A DNA stretch of 64,000 nt from Lentzea waywayandensis (GCF_900115955.1 NZ_FOYL01000012.1:1-64000); one strand, 5' to 3'. Positions 8,451-17,356 are shown, counted from the stretch's first letter. Numbers and translations: made by a program. The notes: generated by a model not told the origin, from the letters alone.

Positions 8451-9473
8451 TCAACGCGTCCTGCCACCTGTCTGCGGAACCAGGTGTGAGCCGAGCGCCT
8501 CGTCGTAGCTGTGAATCACATCGGTGGCGATGCGGTCCCACGAGTATCGGACGCACACCCGGTCGCGGGCGAGAATGCCGAGCAGTTCCCGCTGTGTCGG
8601 AGCGGCGAGAAGCGCGCGGAGCGTTCGGATCAGGCGAAGCACGTCGCCTTGCCGCACGTGCAGGCCGGTGATGCCGTGCACCATCATGTCGCTGGGCCCG
8701 CCAGGCAGGAACTCGACGACTGGAACACCGCACGACATCGCTTCCAGCGTCAGGCTTTCCTGTTCGGCGGACAAGCCGGTGCAGACGGCGACGTCGGCAG
8801 ACCGCAGAAGTGCCGCACGACTTCGCGCCGAGCGCGCTGGACCCGAACCTCCGACGGTCGCGAACTCGGTGTCCGGAATCAGGTCGGCGACGCCAGAACC
8901 GTTGCCCGGCAACGGCTCTCCCAGCCACGCGACGCGGTGCGGTGGCACGCGGGGCGCGTCAGAGCCGTCCGGTTGGAACAGTTCGGTGTCCACACCCGGC
9001 GGCACCACGCAGATGCGGGACCTTCGAACACCCGCACTGATCAGTGCGGCGGCTTTGCGTCCGGTCGTGGCGATGACCCCACCCGCCGAGCGGTACAGCG
9101 CGTACTCGTCCGAGGTGAGCTGCTCCCCGGATTCGTGTGCGGTCTGCACGACGGTGACCTCGGCCTGACGTGCGCTCAGAGAACTCACCAGACTGGAACT
9201 CGACGACAACGAGTGCACGACGTCCGGCTTGCCCCACTGCCACTGCGCGACGAGCTCGTCGACGAACTCCGCCGGGTTCGACGGCAGGTGCGTGACGGCG
9301 TACCCGTTCGCGGTCGCCTGTTCCGGCAAGGCCGGGTCGGAGTGACCGGCGTACACGTTCACCTCGTGGCGCTGCCTGGAAAGCGCGGCGGCCAGCTCGG
9401 CGACACGGAGTCCGCGCGAGTCGACATCCGCGGTCAAGGGACTGGCGTCGAGGGACACCAACGCGATCTTCAC
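8451..9473 (-). CDS. GT4-family glycosyltransferase
   Basis: Starting at GTG 9473 behind GGAG, the 340-residue protein has a GT-B fold. The N-terminal domain begins MKIALVSLDASPLTADVDSR, VVPPGVDTELF marks the domain junction, and EQESLTLEAMSCGVPVVEF is the nucleotide-sugar site with the E-x7-E-like pattern. It probably transfers a sugar from a nucleotide donor in the cytoplasm; acceptor unknown. The stretch between PPGVD and the final donor motif is much shorter than in typical GT4 enzymes (about 60 residues less), so activity is not certain. It is monocistronic. Confidence 0.75.
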   Translation of the reverse strand: MKIALVSLDASPLTADVDSRGLRVAELAAALSRQRHEVNVYAGHSDPALPEQATANGYAVTHLPSNPAEFVDELVAQWQWGKPDVVHSLSSSSSLVSSLSARQAEVTVVQTAHESGEQLTSDEYALYRSAGGVIATTGRKAAALISAGVRRSRICVVPPGVDTELFQPDGSDAPRVPPHRVAWLGEPLPGNGSGVADLIPDTEFATVGGSGPARSARSRAALLRSADVAVCTGLSAEQESLTLEAMSCGVPVVEFLPGGPSDMMVHGITGLHVRQGDVLRLIRTLRALLAAPTQRELLGILARDRVCVRYSWDRIATDVIHSYDEALGSHLVPQTGGRTR

Positions 9474-9669
9474 CGGGAAGGCTCCTTCGGAGTGCTCGGC
9501 AATCGGGAACCGAGCTGTGGCCTCAACCCGTTGGTTTTGACCGACTACCCACCAGGACAAGCACGCAAACCTCGTTTCAGCGTGCAGTTCGGAGGTAGAG
9601 CGGACTCCACCACGAGAACGCCCCTGCACTGCACTGACTGCCGCAAGATCGATTTCTAGTGTTCCGACC

Positions 9670-10584
9670 ATGACTTCGATCCCCACGACAGGCGCCGGCC
9701 GCGTTGCCTCCAACCGCTGGCAGGCACTGGTCCAGCGCTTCCCGCTCACGACGTTCTTCACCCTGGCCAACGGCATCAGCTGGGTGGCCTGGTTGCCCTA
9801 CATCCTGTCTCTGGACGGGTTCGGCGTGCTGCACTTCCGCTACCCGGACCTGCTGGTGGGCAACCAGCTCACCGCGATCCTGCCCGGCGCGTACCTCGGC
9901 CCGCTGGCCGCCGCGTTCACCGTCACCGCGGTCACCGAGGGCCGGGAAGGTCTGCGACGGTGGCGCAGGCGGCTCTTCCAGTTCCGCGCCGGCGTCGGCT
10001 GGTATGCCTTCGCCCTGTTCGCCGTCCCCGCGGCAGTTCTGCTCGGCACGCTGGCGGTGACCGACGCGGAAGGCTTCCAGGTGCCCTCCCTGATGGTGCT
10101 GGCCGTCTACGTGCCGATGCTGGTGCTCCAGTTCTTCACGACCGGCCTCGCCGAGGAACCGGGCTGGCGCGACTTCGCCCTCAGCCGCCTTCAGCAGCGC
10201 CACCAGCCCATGATCGCCACGTTCGTCCTCGGCATCCTGTGGATCATCTGGCACCTGCCGCTGTTCCTCACCCCGTGGGCAGGCCCAGACGTCACTCCCG
10301 AAACGATCGTCCGCTTCGCCGTCGTGGCCATGGAGATGAGCTTGCTGATCACCCTGGTCTACAACAAGGGGCGCCAGAGTCTGCCTCTGGTCATGCTGCT
10401 GCACTGCTCGATCAACAACTTCCAGTCCGTCGCCTTCTCCGAGTTCTTCCCCGAGGCCGGCGATGAGGTGCTGTGGGGCTCCGCTCTCGGCCTCGGCCTG
10501 CTGTGCCTCGTCGTCATCGTCGTCACCAAGGGACGGCTCGGCTACACCGGTCACGTTGACACGAAGATCCAGGTAGCCGCCTAG
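9670..10584 (+). CDS. CPBP-family intramembrane metalloprotease
   Basis: The 304-residue protein has about eight membrane segments. The Abi/CAAX-protease motifs are present: EEPGWRDFAL (motif 1, catalytic Glu-Glu and Arg near residue 160), WIIWHLPLFL (His near 195) and a later HCSINN. Such proteins cleave membrane substrates; in bacteria the substrate is mostly unknown. ATG 9670 starts the gene 196 bp from the divergent glycosyltransferase. The three motif sets are intact, so it is likely active. Confidence 0.85.
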   Translation: MTSIPTTGAGRVASNRWQALVQRFPLTTFFTLANGISWVAWLPYILSLDGFGVLHFRYPDLLVGNQLTAILPGAYLGPLAAAFTVTAVTEGREGLRRWRRRLFQFRAGVGWYAFALFAVPAAVLLGTLAVTDAEGFQVPSLMVLAVYVPMLVLQFFTTGLAEEPGWRDFALSRLQQRHQPMIATFVLGILWIIWHLPLFLTPWAGPDVTPETIVRFAVVAMEMSLLITLVYNKGRQSLPLVMLLHCSINNFQSVAFSEFFPEAGDEVLWGSALGLGLLCLVVIVVTKGRLGYTGHVDTKIQVAA

Positions 10585-10589
10585 CTCGC

Positions 10590-10697
10590 TCACTTCCGCA
10601 GTGCCGAGCCGAGGTCGTCGAGTTGCTGTCGTACCCGCGCGGCGTCGTCGTCGCGGCCTTGTTCGCGGTACAGCTCCAGTGCTTCCCGCCAGGCCGC
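10590..10697 (-). pseudogene. C-terminal remnant of a TPR/SARP-type regulator
   Basis: Directly after the antiporter stop codon, and in the same frame, 35 codons encode AAWREALELYREQGRDDDAA and then a TGA at 10590-10592 after LGSALRK. This is the typical last TPR helix pair of large actinomycete BTAD/NB-ARC/TPR regulators. No start or other part of such a gene is present, so it looks like the leftover 3' end of a deleted gene. Confidence 0.55.
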
Positions 10698-11981
10698 TCA
10701 CACGTGGGTGTGGGATGGCTTGTCGTGCCGGCGTTCCGCCTTCTGCCGTCGCTTCCGGTCGAGCAGCCACATGATCGGCGACGCGGACAGTCCGTGCACG
10801 AGGATCGAGCCGATCACGACGAGCGCGACGACCCGCCACAGCGCGTCCTGCTCGGCGAACCGGCCCGCCTGCAGGGCGTAGACGAGGTAGAACAGCGAGC
10901 CGACGCCGCGCACGCCGAAGAACGAGATGACGGCCCGTTCCCGAGGGCCGGACCTGCCGCCGAGCAGACCGATCCAGCCCGCCAGCGGCCGCACCACCAC
11001 GAGGATCACGGCGGCGACCAGGATCTCGGCCCAGGTGGTGCCCGTGAGCAGGCCGGTGGCCGCGGCGCCGCCGAGCAGGAAGACGATCACCACGGTGAGC
11101 ATGCGCTCGGCCTGTTCGACATAGCGGTGCAGCACCTGGTGGTAGCCGTCGCGGCGTTCACCGGCCCGGATCGCGCAGGCGCACACGAAGACGGCGACGA
11201 ACCCGTAACCGCCGATCAGTTCGGTGAGTCCGTAGGCGAGGAACGTCGCGGCGAGGGCGACGAACCCCTCGGCGTGCTCGGCGAGCCGGAACTTCTTCGA
11301 GGGCGCCGAGAAGAACAGCTTGCCGAGCGCCCAGCCGATGAGCAGGCCGACGGCCAGCCCGGCCAGCAGCCGCCAGAGCACGTCCAGCGCGAGCCAGCGG
11401 CCGAGCCACGCAGAGGGGGCGGCACCGACGAGACTGATCGCGATGGCGGCGTAGGTGAACGGGAAGGCCAGTCCGTCGTTGAGTCCTGCTTCGGAGGTCA
11501 GTGCGAACCGCGCCTCGTCCTCATCGGACTCCGGGTTCTCCGCTGGTTCGGCGACCTGGACTTCGCCTGCCAGCACGGGATCGGTCGGGGCGAGGGCCGC
11601 CGCGAGGAGAACCGACGCCGCGATGCCGAGACCGAGCACGCCCCAGCCGAGCAGGCCCACGCCGAGCATGGACAGCGGCATGGTGATGGCGAGCAGCCGC
11701 CAGGTGCTCGCCCACCCGCGCAGGCTCACAACTCGGTTGAGCGCCAGGCCCGCGCCCATGAGCGAGATGATCACGCAGATCTCGGTCAGGTGGAGCAGCA
11801 GACCGCTGTGCTCGACGGGATCGGGTGCGGGCAGCGGTTCGACGAAGGAGAACGTCAGCGCGCCGGCGCCGAGGAAGAGCATCGGCATGGAGATCGGTGC
11901 GCGGTCGAGCAGCCGTGGCAGGAGAGCGGCGGCGAGCGTCGCAACCCCCGCGCCGGTGTACAACAGGGGGCCTGGATCCAC
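10698..11981 (-). CDS. Cation:proton antiporter, NhaP/CPA1 type
   Basis: Starting at GTG 11981 with GAGG just upstream, this 427-residue protein has about twelve membrane helices. The exchanger core is visible as LAAALAPTDPVLAGEV (the TDPV signature of the CPA1 family), SEAGLNDGLAFPFTYAA (the ND motif for cation binding), and VISFFGVRGVGSLFYL near the end. It exchanges Na+ or K+ for H+ across the membrane. The C-terminal tail is short and basic, without a TrkA-C domain. Confidence 0.9.
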   Translation of the reverse strand: MDPGPLLYTGAGVATLAAALLPRLLDRAPISMPMLFLGAGALTFSFVEPLPAPDPVEHSGLLLHLTEICVIISLMGAGLALNRVVSLRGWASTWRLLAITMPLSMLGVGLLGWGVLGLGIAASVLLAAALAPTDPVLAGEVQVAEPAENPESDEDEARFALTSEAGLNDGLAFPFTYAAIAISLVGAAPSAWLGRWLALDVLWRLLAGLAVGLLIGWALGKLFFSAPSKKFRLAEHAEGFVALAATFLAYGLTELIGGYGFVAVFVCACAIRAGERRDGYHQVLHRYVEQAERMLTVVIVFLLGGAAATGLLTGTTWAEILVAAVILVVVRPLAGWIGLLGGRSGPRERAVISFFGVRGVGSLFYLVYALQAGRFAEQDALWRVVALVVIGSILVHGLSASPIMWLLDRKRRQKAERRHDKPSHTHV

Positions 11982-12123
11982 GGTGTGCCTCTCGTTCTAC
12001 CTCGAACAGGCCAGATACCCCGTTTGGGGCAAAGCCGAAACCGAGGGTGGCGGGGACGACAGGACCTTCTTCGGTTCAGGACTCGGCCGGGTACATCTGG
12101 TCACGCGTCGGCCCTTGCGTGCA

Positions 12124-12164
12124 GCTGTGACCTCTAACGCTTCGCTGTGAGACCTCTAACGCTT
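12124..12164. repeat. Two-copy 22-bp direct repeat
   Basis: CCTCTAACGCTT occurs at 12131-12142 and 12153-12164, each preceded by GCTGTGA. It sits at the broken 3' end of the dehydrogenase remnant and overlaps its stop codon. Confidence 0.8.
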
Positions 12165-12284
12165 CTTGAGGCCCGTGCCGCTGCGGGTGATCCGGATGAT
12201 CGCGTCCGTCGGCTCGACGATCTTCGGGTCCTCCACGACGTCGAGCCTGATGTCGCCCTCGCCGTGCCACACGACTGCCTTCAC
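12156..12284 (-). pseudogene. N-terminal remnant of a zinc-dependent alcohol dehydrogenase
   Basis: From GTG 12284 the frame encodes MKAVVWHGEGDIRLDVVEDP and continues KIVEPTDAIIRITRSGTG before ending LKKR and a TAG at 12156-12158. The first 37 residues match the start of MDR-family zinc alcohol dehydrogenases, where the next residues should be the catalytic CGSD/CGTDLH segment. That segment and about 330 further residues are missing, so only the first tenth remains. Confidence 0.7.
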
Positions 12285-12370
12285 GTTCGCCGCCTGGGAG
12301 TTCTTCTGTGGTCGTCCTTCGATTCAATGAAGCGAACCCCGGGTAGTTCAGATGCGGGTGGTGATCTGCT

Positions 12371-12598
12371 GTGACCGAAAAGAACTCGCGCAGGGTGACG
12401 ATGGTGCCGAACGGCCCGATGCTCGTCGAAGGACCGGTCGAACTGGTCACCGACGACGGCGTGACGCACACCAGCGACCGGTTCGTGGTCGCCGTGTGCG
12501 CGTGCCGCCGCAGCAAGCGCTACCCGTTCTGCGACACCAGCCACCGCAAGCGGGTGCGCAGCGACGACTCGCCCGCCTCCCACGACGACAACAGGTGA
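12371..12598 (+). CDS. CDGSH iron-sulfur domain protein
   Basis: The 75-residue protein starts at GTG 12371. It carries CACRRSKRYPFCDTSH, which keeps the three Cys and one His ligands of a 2Fe-2S CDGSH domain (C-x-C-x8-C-x3-H), with CDTSH replacing the usual CDGSH. Such small proteins carry redox-active clusters; partner unknown. Its 3' end overlaps by 79 bp the convergent iron-containing redox enzyme. The two are frequent neighbours in actinomycetes as far as I recall, which supports both calls. Confidence 0.85.
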   Translation: MTEKNSRRVTMVPNGPMLVEGPVELVTDDGVTHTSDRFVVAVCACRRSKRYPFCDTSHRKRVRSDDSPASHDDNR

Positions 12599-13509
12599 GC
12601 GGAGAGCCGTTCTTCGAGCAGTTCGGTCGCCTGGACTCCGAACACCACGTCGGCCTTGAGCGATGGTTCCTGCTCCAGCAGTGAACCGATGACGTCGCGA
12701 CGCATGATCTGTTCGTGCACGGCGTCGGCCTCGATGTGCTCGGTGTAGAACTCGACGCAGCGCGGGTCGGCATCCAGCCGGGCGAGCGCCTGGGTCATGC
12801 GGTACGCGCTCGGTCCCGTGGTGATCTCGGCGGCGGCGAAGTGGCCTACCAGAGCACCTCGGAGCGACTGGTGCAGGCCGAACAACGACATCATGTTGAC
12901 GATCGCGATGGCCGGTGCCGGCACGTCGTCGAGGTGGTGCAGGTACTCGGATCGCATTCCGGCGCCGTCGAGCAGGTCCGCGAACAGCCGTGAGTGCATC
13001 CGGTCGGCGCGGCCGCCGCCGTACTCGTCGAACTCGACGGCGACCAGTGCCGCTTTCGCCTTGCCTCGCAGCCGGGGGATCACCCACGCGTGCGGGTCCG
13101 CTTCCTTGTGGTGGTACACCGAACGATGCGCGAAGAACTCGCGCATGTGGTCCCAGGTCCCGTTGTCCCGCAGGTAATGCGACACACCGTTGCCCGGGAC
13201 CTGCTCGACCAGCAACGCGTCCAGAGCGCCTCCGAGGTCGTCGCCGCCGTCCACATCGGATCGCAGCTGTCCGAGGAAGACGCGTTCGATCTGGGCCCGC
13301 AGGCGCAGCAGTTCCGGATCCCATTCCCACGCGGGGTTCACGCCGTCGAAGCCGCCGTAATGCAGTTCGTACAACGTGTACAGGGCGATGGTGAGGTCCT
13401 CGCCGTACGGATCGGCTGCCACGAACGCGATCTCGCGCCCGTCCGGTTCACAGTTGAGCGCGGTGACGACCTGTTCGGACAGAGGGCCGCGCGGCGAGGG
13501 AAGTTTCAC
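12520..13509 (-). CDS. Iron-containing redox enzyme family protein (heme-oxygenase-like fold)
   Basis: This 329-residue protein, taken from GTG 13509, begins KLPSPRGPLSEQVV. It contains LYELHYGGFDGVN, a later EADPHAWVIPRL, an EYGGGRADRMHSRLFADLL segment and YTEHIEADAVHEQIM near the end. The spread Glu/His residues fit the iron-binding heme-oxygenase-like diiron oxidase superfamily. An alternative ATG at 13542 would overlap the upstream YbdK gene by 26 bp. It lies 7 bp after that gene, so they are probably cotranscribed. The reaction is unknown. Confidence 0.75.
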   Translation of the reverse strand: MKLPSPRGPLSEQVVTALNCEPDGREIAFVAADPYGEDLTIALYTLYELHYGGFDGVNPAWEWDPELLRLRAQIERVFLGQLRSDVDGGDDLGGALDALLVEQVPGNGVSHYLRDNGTWDHMREFFAHRSVYHHKEADPHAWVIPRLRGKAKAALVAVEFDEYGGGRADRMHSRLFADLLDGAGMRSEYLHHLDDVPAPAIAIVNMMSLFGLHQSLRGALVGHFAAAEITTGPSAYRMTQALARLDADPRCVEFYTEHIEADAVHEQIMRRDVIGSLLEQEPSLKADVVFGVQATELLEERLSAHLLSSWEAGESSLRTRLRWLVSQNG

Positions 13510-13516
13510 CCACCAG

Positions 13517-14506
13517 TCATACCCGCGCGGCGACGAGCCCAAGCACCAACGACAGCTCGCCGCGTGCGTCCAAAGCGGACGTCACGTGCTTGAGCAGGTC
13601 GTCGACCAACGCGGTCGCGGGCACCCGGCACTCCCGCCACGGATCGACGCCGGCGCCATCGATGCCGTACCTGGACGCGGCCCACACCGCGGCTGCGAGC
13701 ACGTCGTCTCGCACCGCAGGAGGTTCCTTGCCGGAGAGGATGTCGTCGTGAGCGGTGTGCACGAGCGCACGGCAGAGTGCCGCTTGCAGCACCGCGTCGT
13801 CCACTTCGGCGGCGGCATCGGCCACGCGGAACTCGACGGTAGGCAGGGACGAGCCAAGGCGCACCAGCCAGAACGACTGCGACCGGTCCACGAGCGTCCC
13901 GCAGGCCACCATCCGGCCGACGTGCGCGTCGTACTCCTCCGCGCCGGAGAACAGCGGAGGCACGCCCGCGCCGGGGAACCTCGACTGCAGCACCGTCCGC
14001 CAGCTCGCGTAGCCGCGGTCGGGGGAGTTGGCGGACAGGGCCAGCAACGTGGGCAGCCACGGACGCACGTGGTTCAGCACGGCCACGGCGGTCTCGCGGT
14101 CCGGCACGCCGACGTGCACGTGGCACCCGCTGGCCTCGTAGTCCTCGATGACGCCCGCGTAGGCGTCGAGGATGCGGTGATACCGCGTGCCTTCTGTGAC
14201 GATCGGATGCGTGGCGGTTTTGACCGGCGTGCCACGGGAAAGAAGGTCCACGCCCTCCTCGCGGGCCGCATCGGCGACCATCGCGCGGGCGTGCGTCAGT
14301 GCCTCGCCGAGGGCGGTCATGCTGGTGCAGGGACCGGTCGAGGCCTCGACCTGGGTTCCGGCCAGTTCGGGGTGGAACTTGGTCAGCTCCGTGTCGTGCA
14401 GTCGAGCCAGGACGGCGTTCGCGCGCATCACCGTGCGCCGGGAAGCCGGATCGACGAGCAGGAACTCTTCTTCAACACCCACGGTGTCGGCGCACGCGTC
14501 TGCCAA
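13517..14506 (-). CDS. YbdK-type carboxylate-amine ligase, copy 2
   Basis: The protein has GVEEEFLLVDPASRRTV at the N-terminus, SGCHVHVGVPDRETAVAVLN in the middle and LPTVEFRVADAAAEVDDAV near residue 240, matching the copy at 4916-6055. I place the start at TTG 14506 because GCGGAG lies 8 nt upstream and this gives 329 residues beginning MADACADTVGVEEEF. No ATG or GTG gives a better site. It probably forms an operon with the downstream iron-containing redox enzyme and may make a glutamyl compound that enzyme acts on (inference). Confidence 0.8.
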   Translation of the reverse strand: MADACADTVGVEEEFLLVDPASRRTVMRANAVLARLHDTELTKFHPELAGTQVEASTGPCTSMTALGEALTHARAMVADAAREEGVDLLSRGTPVKTATHPIVTEGTRYHRILDAYAGVIEDYEASGCHVHVGVPDRETAVAVLNHVRPWLPTLLALSANSPDRGYASWRTVLQSRFPGAGVPPLFSGAEEYDAHVGRMVACGTLVDRSQSFWLVRLGSSLPTVEFRVADAAAEVDDAVLQAALCRALVHTAHDDILSGKEPPAVRDDVLAAAVWAASRYGIDGAGVDPWRECRVPATALVDDLLKHVTSALDARGELSLVLGLVAARV

Positions 14507-14594
14507 GTGACCGTCTCCGCTCTTTCCTGGACGTTGCGATCTGCGGTTACCCGTGCGGGGTAGACGTGAACCGCCACGGGGTACTCGGGTCCGC

Positions 14595-14981
14595 ATGGAC
14601 GCCAAGACGATCGAGGCGCTGGGCAAGCTCCGCAAGGCGCTGGAGACCACCGAACGTGCCCGCGGACACCTGTATTCGTTCCACCAGCTCACCGGCACCG
14701 CGGACTTCGAGCTCGACGCGGCGATGGCGGCGCTGCGCGAGGCGGGGCACGCCGACCACGCGAACCGGGTGCAACGCGACCTGTCGGGTCGCAACGTCCT
14801 GCCTGGACGGTGGACGTTCCAGATCGTCGAGGAGTACGACGACATGTACTACGACGTGTTCCGCGACGTCGAACGCGCCGCCCGCGACGACCTGGCCGGC
14901 GGGCAGCGGCACGGCCTGGAGAAGGAACTCAAACGCGACCGCCAACGGCGCAGCGCCGCCACGTACGCCGACAACGACTGA
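14595..14981 (+). CDS. Conserved hypothetical protein, 128 aa
   Basis: ATG 14595 starts a charged soluble protein (MDAKTIEALGKLRKALETTE) with likely helices. It contains a Tyr/Asp-rich centre EEYDDMYYDVFRDVERAARD and a basic tail KELKRDRQRRSAAT. There is no signal peptide or membrane helix. It resembles small actinobacterial proteins of unknown function. It is divergent from the YbdK/iron enzyme pair with 88 bp between starts. Confidence 0.65.
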   Translation: MDAKTIEALGKLRKALETTERARGHLYSFHQLTGTADFELDAAMAALREAGHADHANRVQRDLSGRNVLPGRWTFQIVEEYDDMYYDVFRDVERAARDDLAGGQRHGLEKELKRDRQRRSAATYADND

Positions 14982-15020
14982 GCGCTCCCTCGCCGGGTAC
15001 CCGGATCCACCACCGCGGTC

Positions 15021-15351
15021 GTGGCGCTGCGCAAGGGACGTCGTGACTACGCCGAAGTCGCGTGGGGATCGGGGTTGGTCGCGGGGCGGTCACGGGAGCG
15101 CGCGCCGGCAGCGGTGACGCACGCAGAGGCGTTGGGCGTTGGCGGCCGCGGTGACGGCGTGGGCGGTGCGGCTGGAGCATCAGATGCTGAGCCGGGCCGC
15201 GTCGTCTCCTGCCGGGTGGGCGCTGCCCGCACCGGCCTTCATGAGCTATCTGCTGATGTTCGCCACAGGGGCGAGACGCACGGAGCGAAGAATGCAGGAT
15301 CGGCCGGGATATCGCGACTATCAGAAACGTGTCGTCCGGCCGTTGTCGTGA
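15021..15351 (+). pseudogene. Decayed DUF1295 (steroid-reductase-like) gene
   Basis: Three pieces of a DUF1295 membrane enzyme are recognisable. First VALRKGRRDYAEVAWGSGLV (frame of 15021), then after a frame change QRRWALAAAVTAWAVRLEH (about 15124-15180). Directly after that comes the C-terminal part SSPAGWALPAPAFMSYLLMF and RPGYRDYQKR, ending at TGA 15351. About 150 residues of the middle, including the RHPNYxGE-type motif, are absent. So the gene has a frameshift and an internal deletion. Confidence 0.7.
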
Positions 15352-15357
15352 GACGCC

Positions 15358-15388
15358 GAGGGCCCCACATCAACGATGTGGGGCCCTC
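15358..15388. terminator. Strong bidirectional hairpin
   Basis: GAGGGCCCCACAT and ATGTGGGGCCCTC form a perfect 13-bp stem around the loop CAACG, between the convergent DUF1295 remnant and the CsbD/catalase side. No U tract is needed for terminators in high-GC actinomycetes. Confidence 0.8.
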
Positions 15389-15401
15389 TACGGCGTGACG
15401 T

Positions 15402-15467
15402 TCAGTCCTTCTTGAAGGCGTCCTTCAGCTTGCCCTTGAGTTCGGCCTGCCGGCCCTGTCGTCCGAG
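15402..15467 (-). pseudogene. C-terminal remnant of a CsbD-family gene
   Basis: The minus strand reads GRQGRQAELKGKLKDAFKKD followed by a TGA at 15402-15404. This matches the C-terminus of the intact CsbD protein at 58924-59100 (EKVKDAFKKD). Upstream the frame does not continue as CsbD and meets the catalase stop, so only the tail survives. Confidence 0.6.
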
Positions 15468-15485
15468 CGTCGCCGAACAGATGGT

Positions 15486-17002
15486 TCAGGCTTTTCGCTG
15501 CATGCTCTCGCGTGCCGGGTTCGCCTGCTTCTCCGCTTTCGGGTCCTTCTCGTCCTGCTTGGCGTGCACGCCGGCCTCCACCTGCTTGCCGAGGTCCTCG
15601 TCGACGTTGCGCCAGTACTCGAACGCGCGGACCAGCACCGGCTCGGACACGCCGTTGAGCAGGTGGCCGACGATGTTGTCGACCAGCCGCGTCCGCGCGT
15701 CGTCGTCCAGGACCTCGCGGACCATCGTGCGGGCCTGACCCCAGTCGTCGTCCTCGGCGTGCGAGACGTAACCGGCGCGGACCATGTCGCCCTGTGCGGC
15801 CCATCCCGCCGGTGTGCCGTACTGCTCGACGTCGGCGCGTGGGCCGCCCTTGGAGTTCGGCGCGTAGACGGGGTCGGACACGTTCGTGACGCGCATCGCG
15901 CCGTCTTTGCTGTAGCTGTGCACGGGTGACTTCGAGGCGTTGACCGGGATCTGCTTGTAGTTCGCGCCGATGCGGTAGCGGTGCGCGTCGGCGTAGGCGA
16001 ACATCCGGCCCAGCAGCATGCGGTCCGGGCTGGCGCCGATGCCGGGAACCAGGTTGTTCGGCTCGAACGCGGCCTGCTCGATCTCGGTGTGGTGGTCGGT
16101 GGGGTTGCGGTCGAGGGTCAGCCTGCCGACCTCGGTCAGCGGGTAGTCCGCGTGCGGCCAGACCTTCGTCAGGTCGAACGGGTTGAACCGGTAGGCCTCG
16201 GCCTCGTCGAACGGCATGAGCTGCACGAACAACGTCCAGCTCGGGTGGTCGCCCTGCGCGATCGACTCGAACAGGTCGCGCGTGTGGTAGTCCGTGTCGG
16301 CGGAGGCGAGCTGGTCCGCCTCGTCCTGCGTGAAGAACTCGACGCCCTGGTCGGTCTTGAAGTGGTACTTCACCCAGAACCGCTCACCAGCGGCGTTGAC
16401 CCACATGTAGGTGTGCGAGCTGTAGCCGTTCATGTGCCGCCACGTGCGCGGGATGCCCCGGTCGCCCATCAGCCAGGTGACCTGGTGGGCGGACTCCGGC
16501 GACAGCGTCCAGAAGTCCCACTGCATGTCGTGGTCGCGCAGGTTGTTGTCGGCCCGCCGCTTCTGGGAGCGGATGAAGTGCTGGAACTTCATCGGGTCCT
16601 TGATGAAGAAGACCGGCGTGTTGTTGCCGACCATGTCGTACACGCCTTCGGAGGTGTAGAACTTCAGCGCGAACCCGCGCGGGTCGCGCCAGGTGTCGGG
16701 GCTGCCGCGCTCACCGGCCAGGTCGAGAACCGGGCCAGCACGTCGGTCGTGACGCCCGGCTGGAACACCGCCGCCCTTGTGAACGAGGACACGTCCGCGG
16801 TCACCTCGAACCTGCCGAACGCGCCGCTGCCCTTGGCGTGCGGCTGGCGCTCCGGAATGCGCTCGCGGTTGAACTGCGCCATCTGTTCGATGAGGTAGTG
16901 GTCCTGCAGGACGATCGGGCCACCGGCGCCGATCGTGAGCGAGTGTTCGTCGCTCTCGACCGGGATGCCGGCGTCGTTGGTCGTGGTGGGAAGGTCAGAC
17001 AT
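15486..17002 (-). pseudogene. katA: Heme catalase with a single-base frameshift
   Basis: ATG 17002, preceded by GAGAGGA, begins MSDLPTTTNDAGIPVESDEH. The active-site His lies in PERQPHAKGSGAFG (residue 55), the distal Asn in DMVGNNTPVFF, and the heme-ligand Tyr region in GRMFAYADAHRYRIG. After RFST (residue 94) the frame breaks: a G is missing from the expected acc-gtg-gcc at about 16720, and the rest continues in another frame from GERGSPDTW to the stop at 15486. Repaired, the protein is about 505 residues, normal for a clade-3 monofunctional catalase. Either a recent mutation or a sequencing error; everything else is intact. Confidence 0.85.
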
Positions 17003-17356
17003 CGGGTCCTCTCAGCTGCTCGGCGCACACAGGTGCGGTTGGCGGACTGACGAGCCGCTGACCGACGGATCGACCTCACGGCGGTGATGCAAACCCGTCC
17101 ACCGTGAACACCGTCGCGCGAAGCCGAAACACGAAGTTCGTGATCATCACCGATCGAGTGATCTTGCCCGCGTCCGGCCGTGCGGATCCGCTCCGGCCTT
17201 CTTACGGTCCTGCCAGCGACCGTCAGGCCGCTGCACCACCAGGGCCCGCCGTGCGCTCACCTGTCCAGCGGCCGGGCCTTGTTCCAGGTCACGGAACACG
17301 TCTCCGCCGGACAGGCGCCCTCACCGGCGAGAGCGCGGCGGGGCCCGAAAAGGGAC
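17003..17356. other. Divergent promoter region between catalase and rpf-like gene
   Basis: About 350 bp without a convincing gene. It holds the catalase ribosome site and promoter on one side and a long leader of the Rpf-like gene on the other. No Fur-type regulator gene is present, although catalases are often next to one. I looked for a ydaO-type c-di-AMP riboswitch before the Rpf-like gene and did not see its conserved core. Confidence 0.5.

Noticed and set aside
12300..12370. Sigma-B-type promoter (GGGTAG) before the CDGSH gene
   Set aside because: A GGGTA box is present but the matching -35 element is weak; not enough to call.
14530..14595. Sigma-B-type promoter (GGGGTAG) before the 128-residue protein
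   Set aside because: The only GTT-like upstream boxes are at wrong spacing.
17160..17356. c-di-AMP (ydaO) riboswitch before the Rpf-like gene
   Set aside because: The context suggested it, but I could not find the conserved core sequence.
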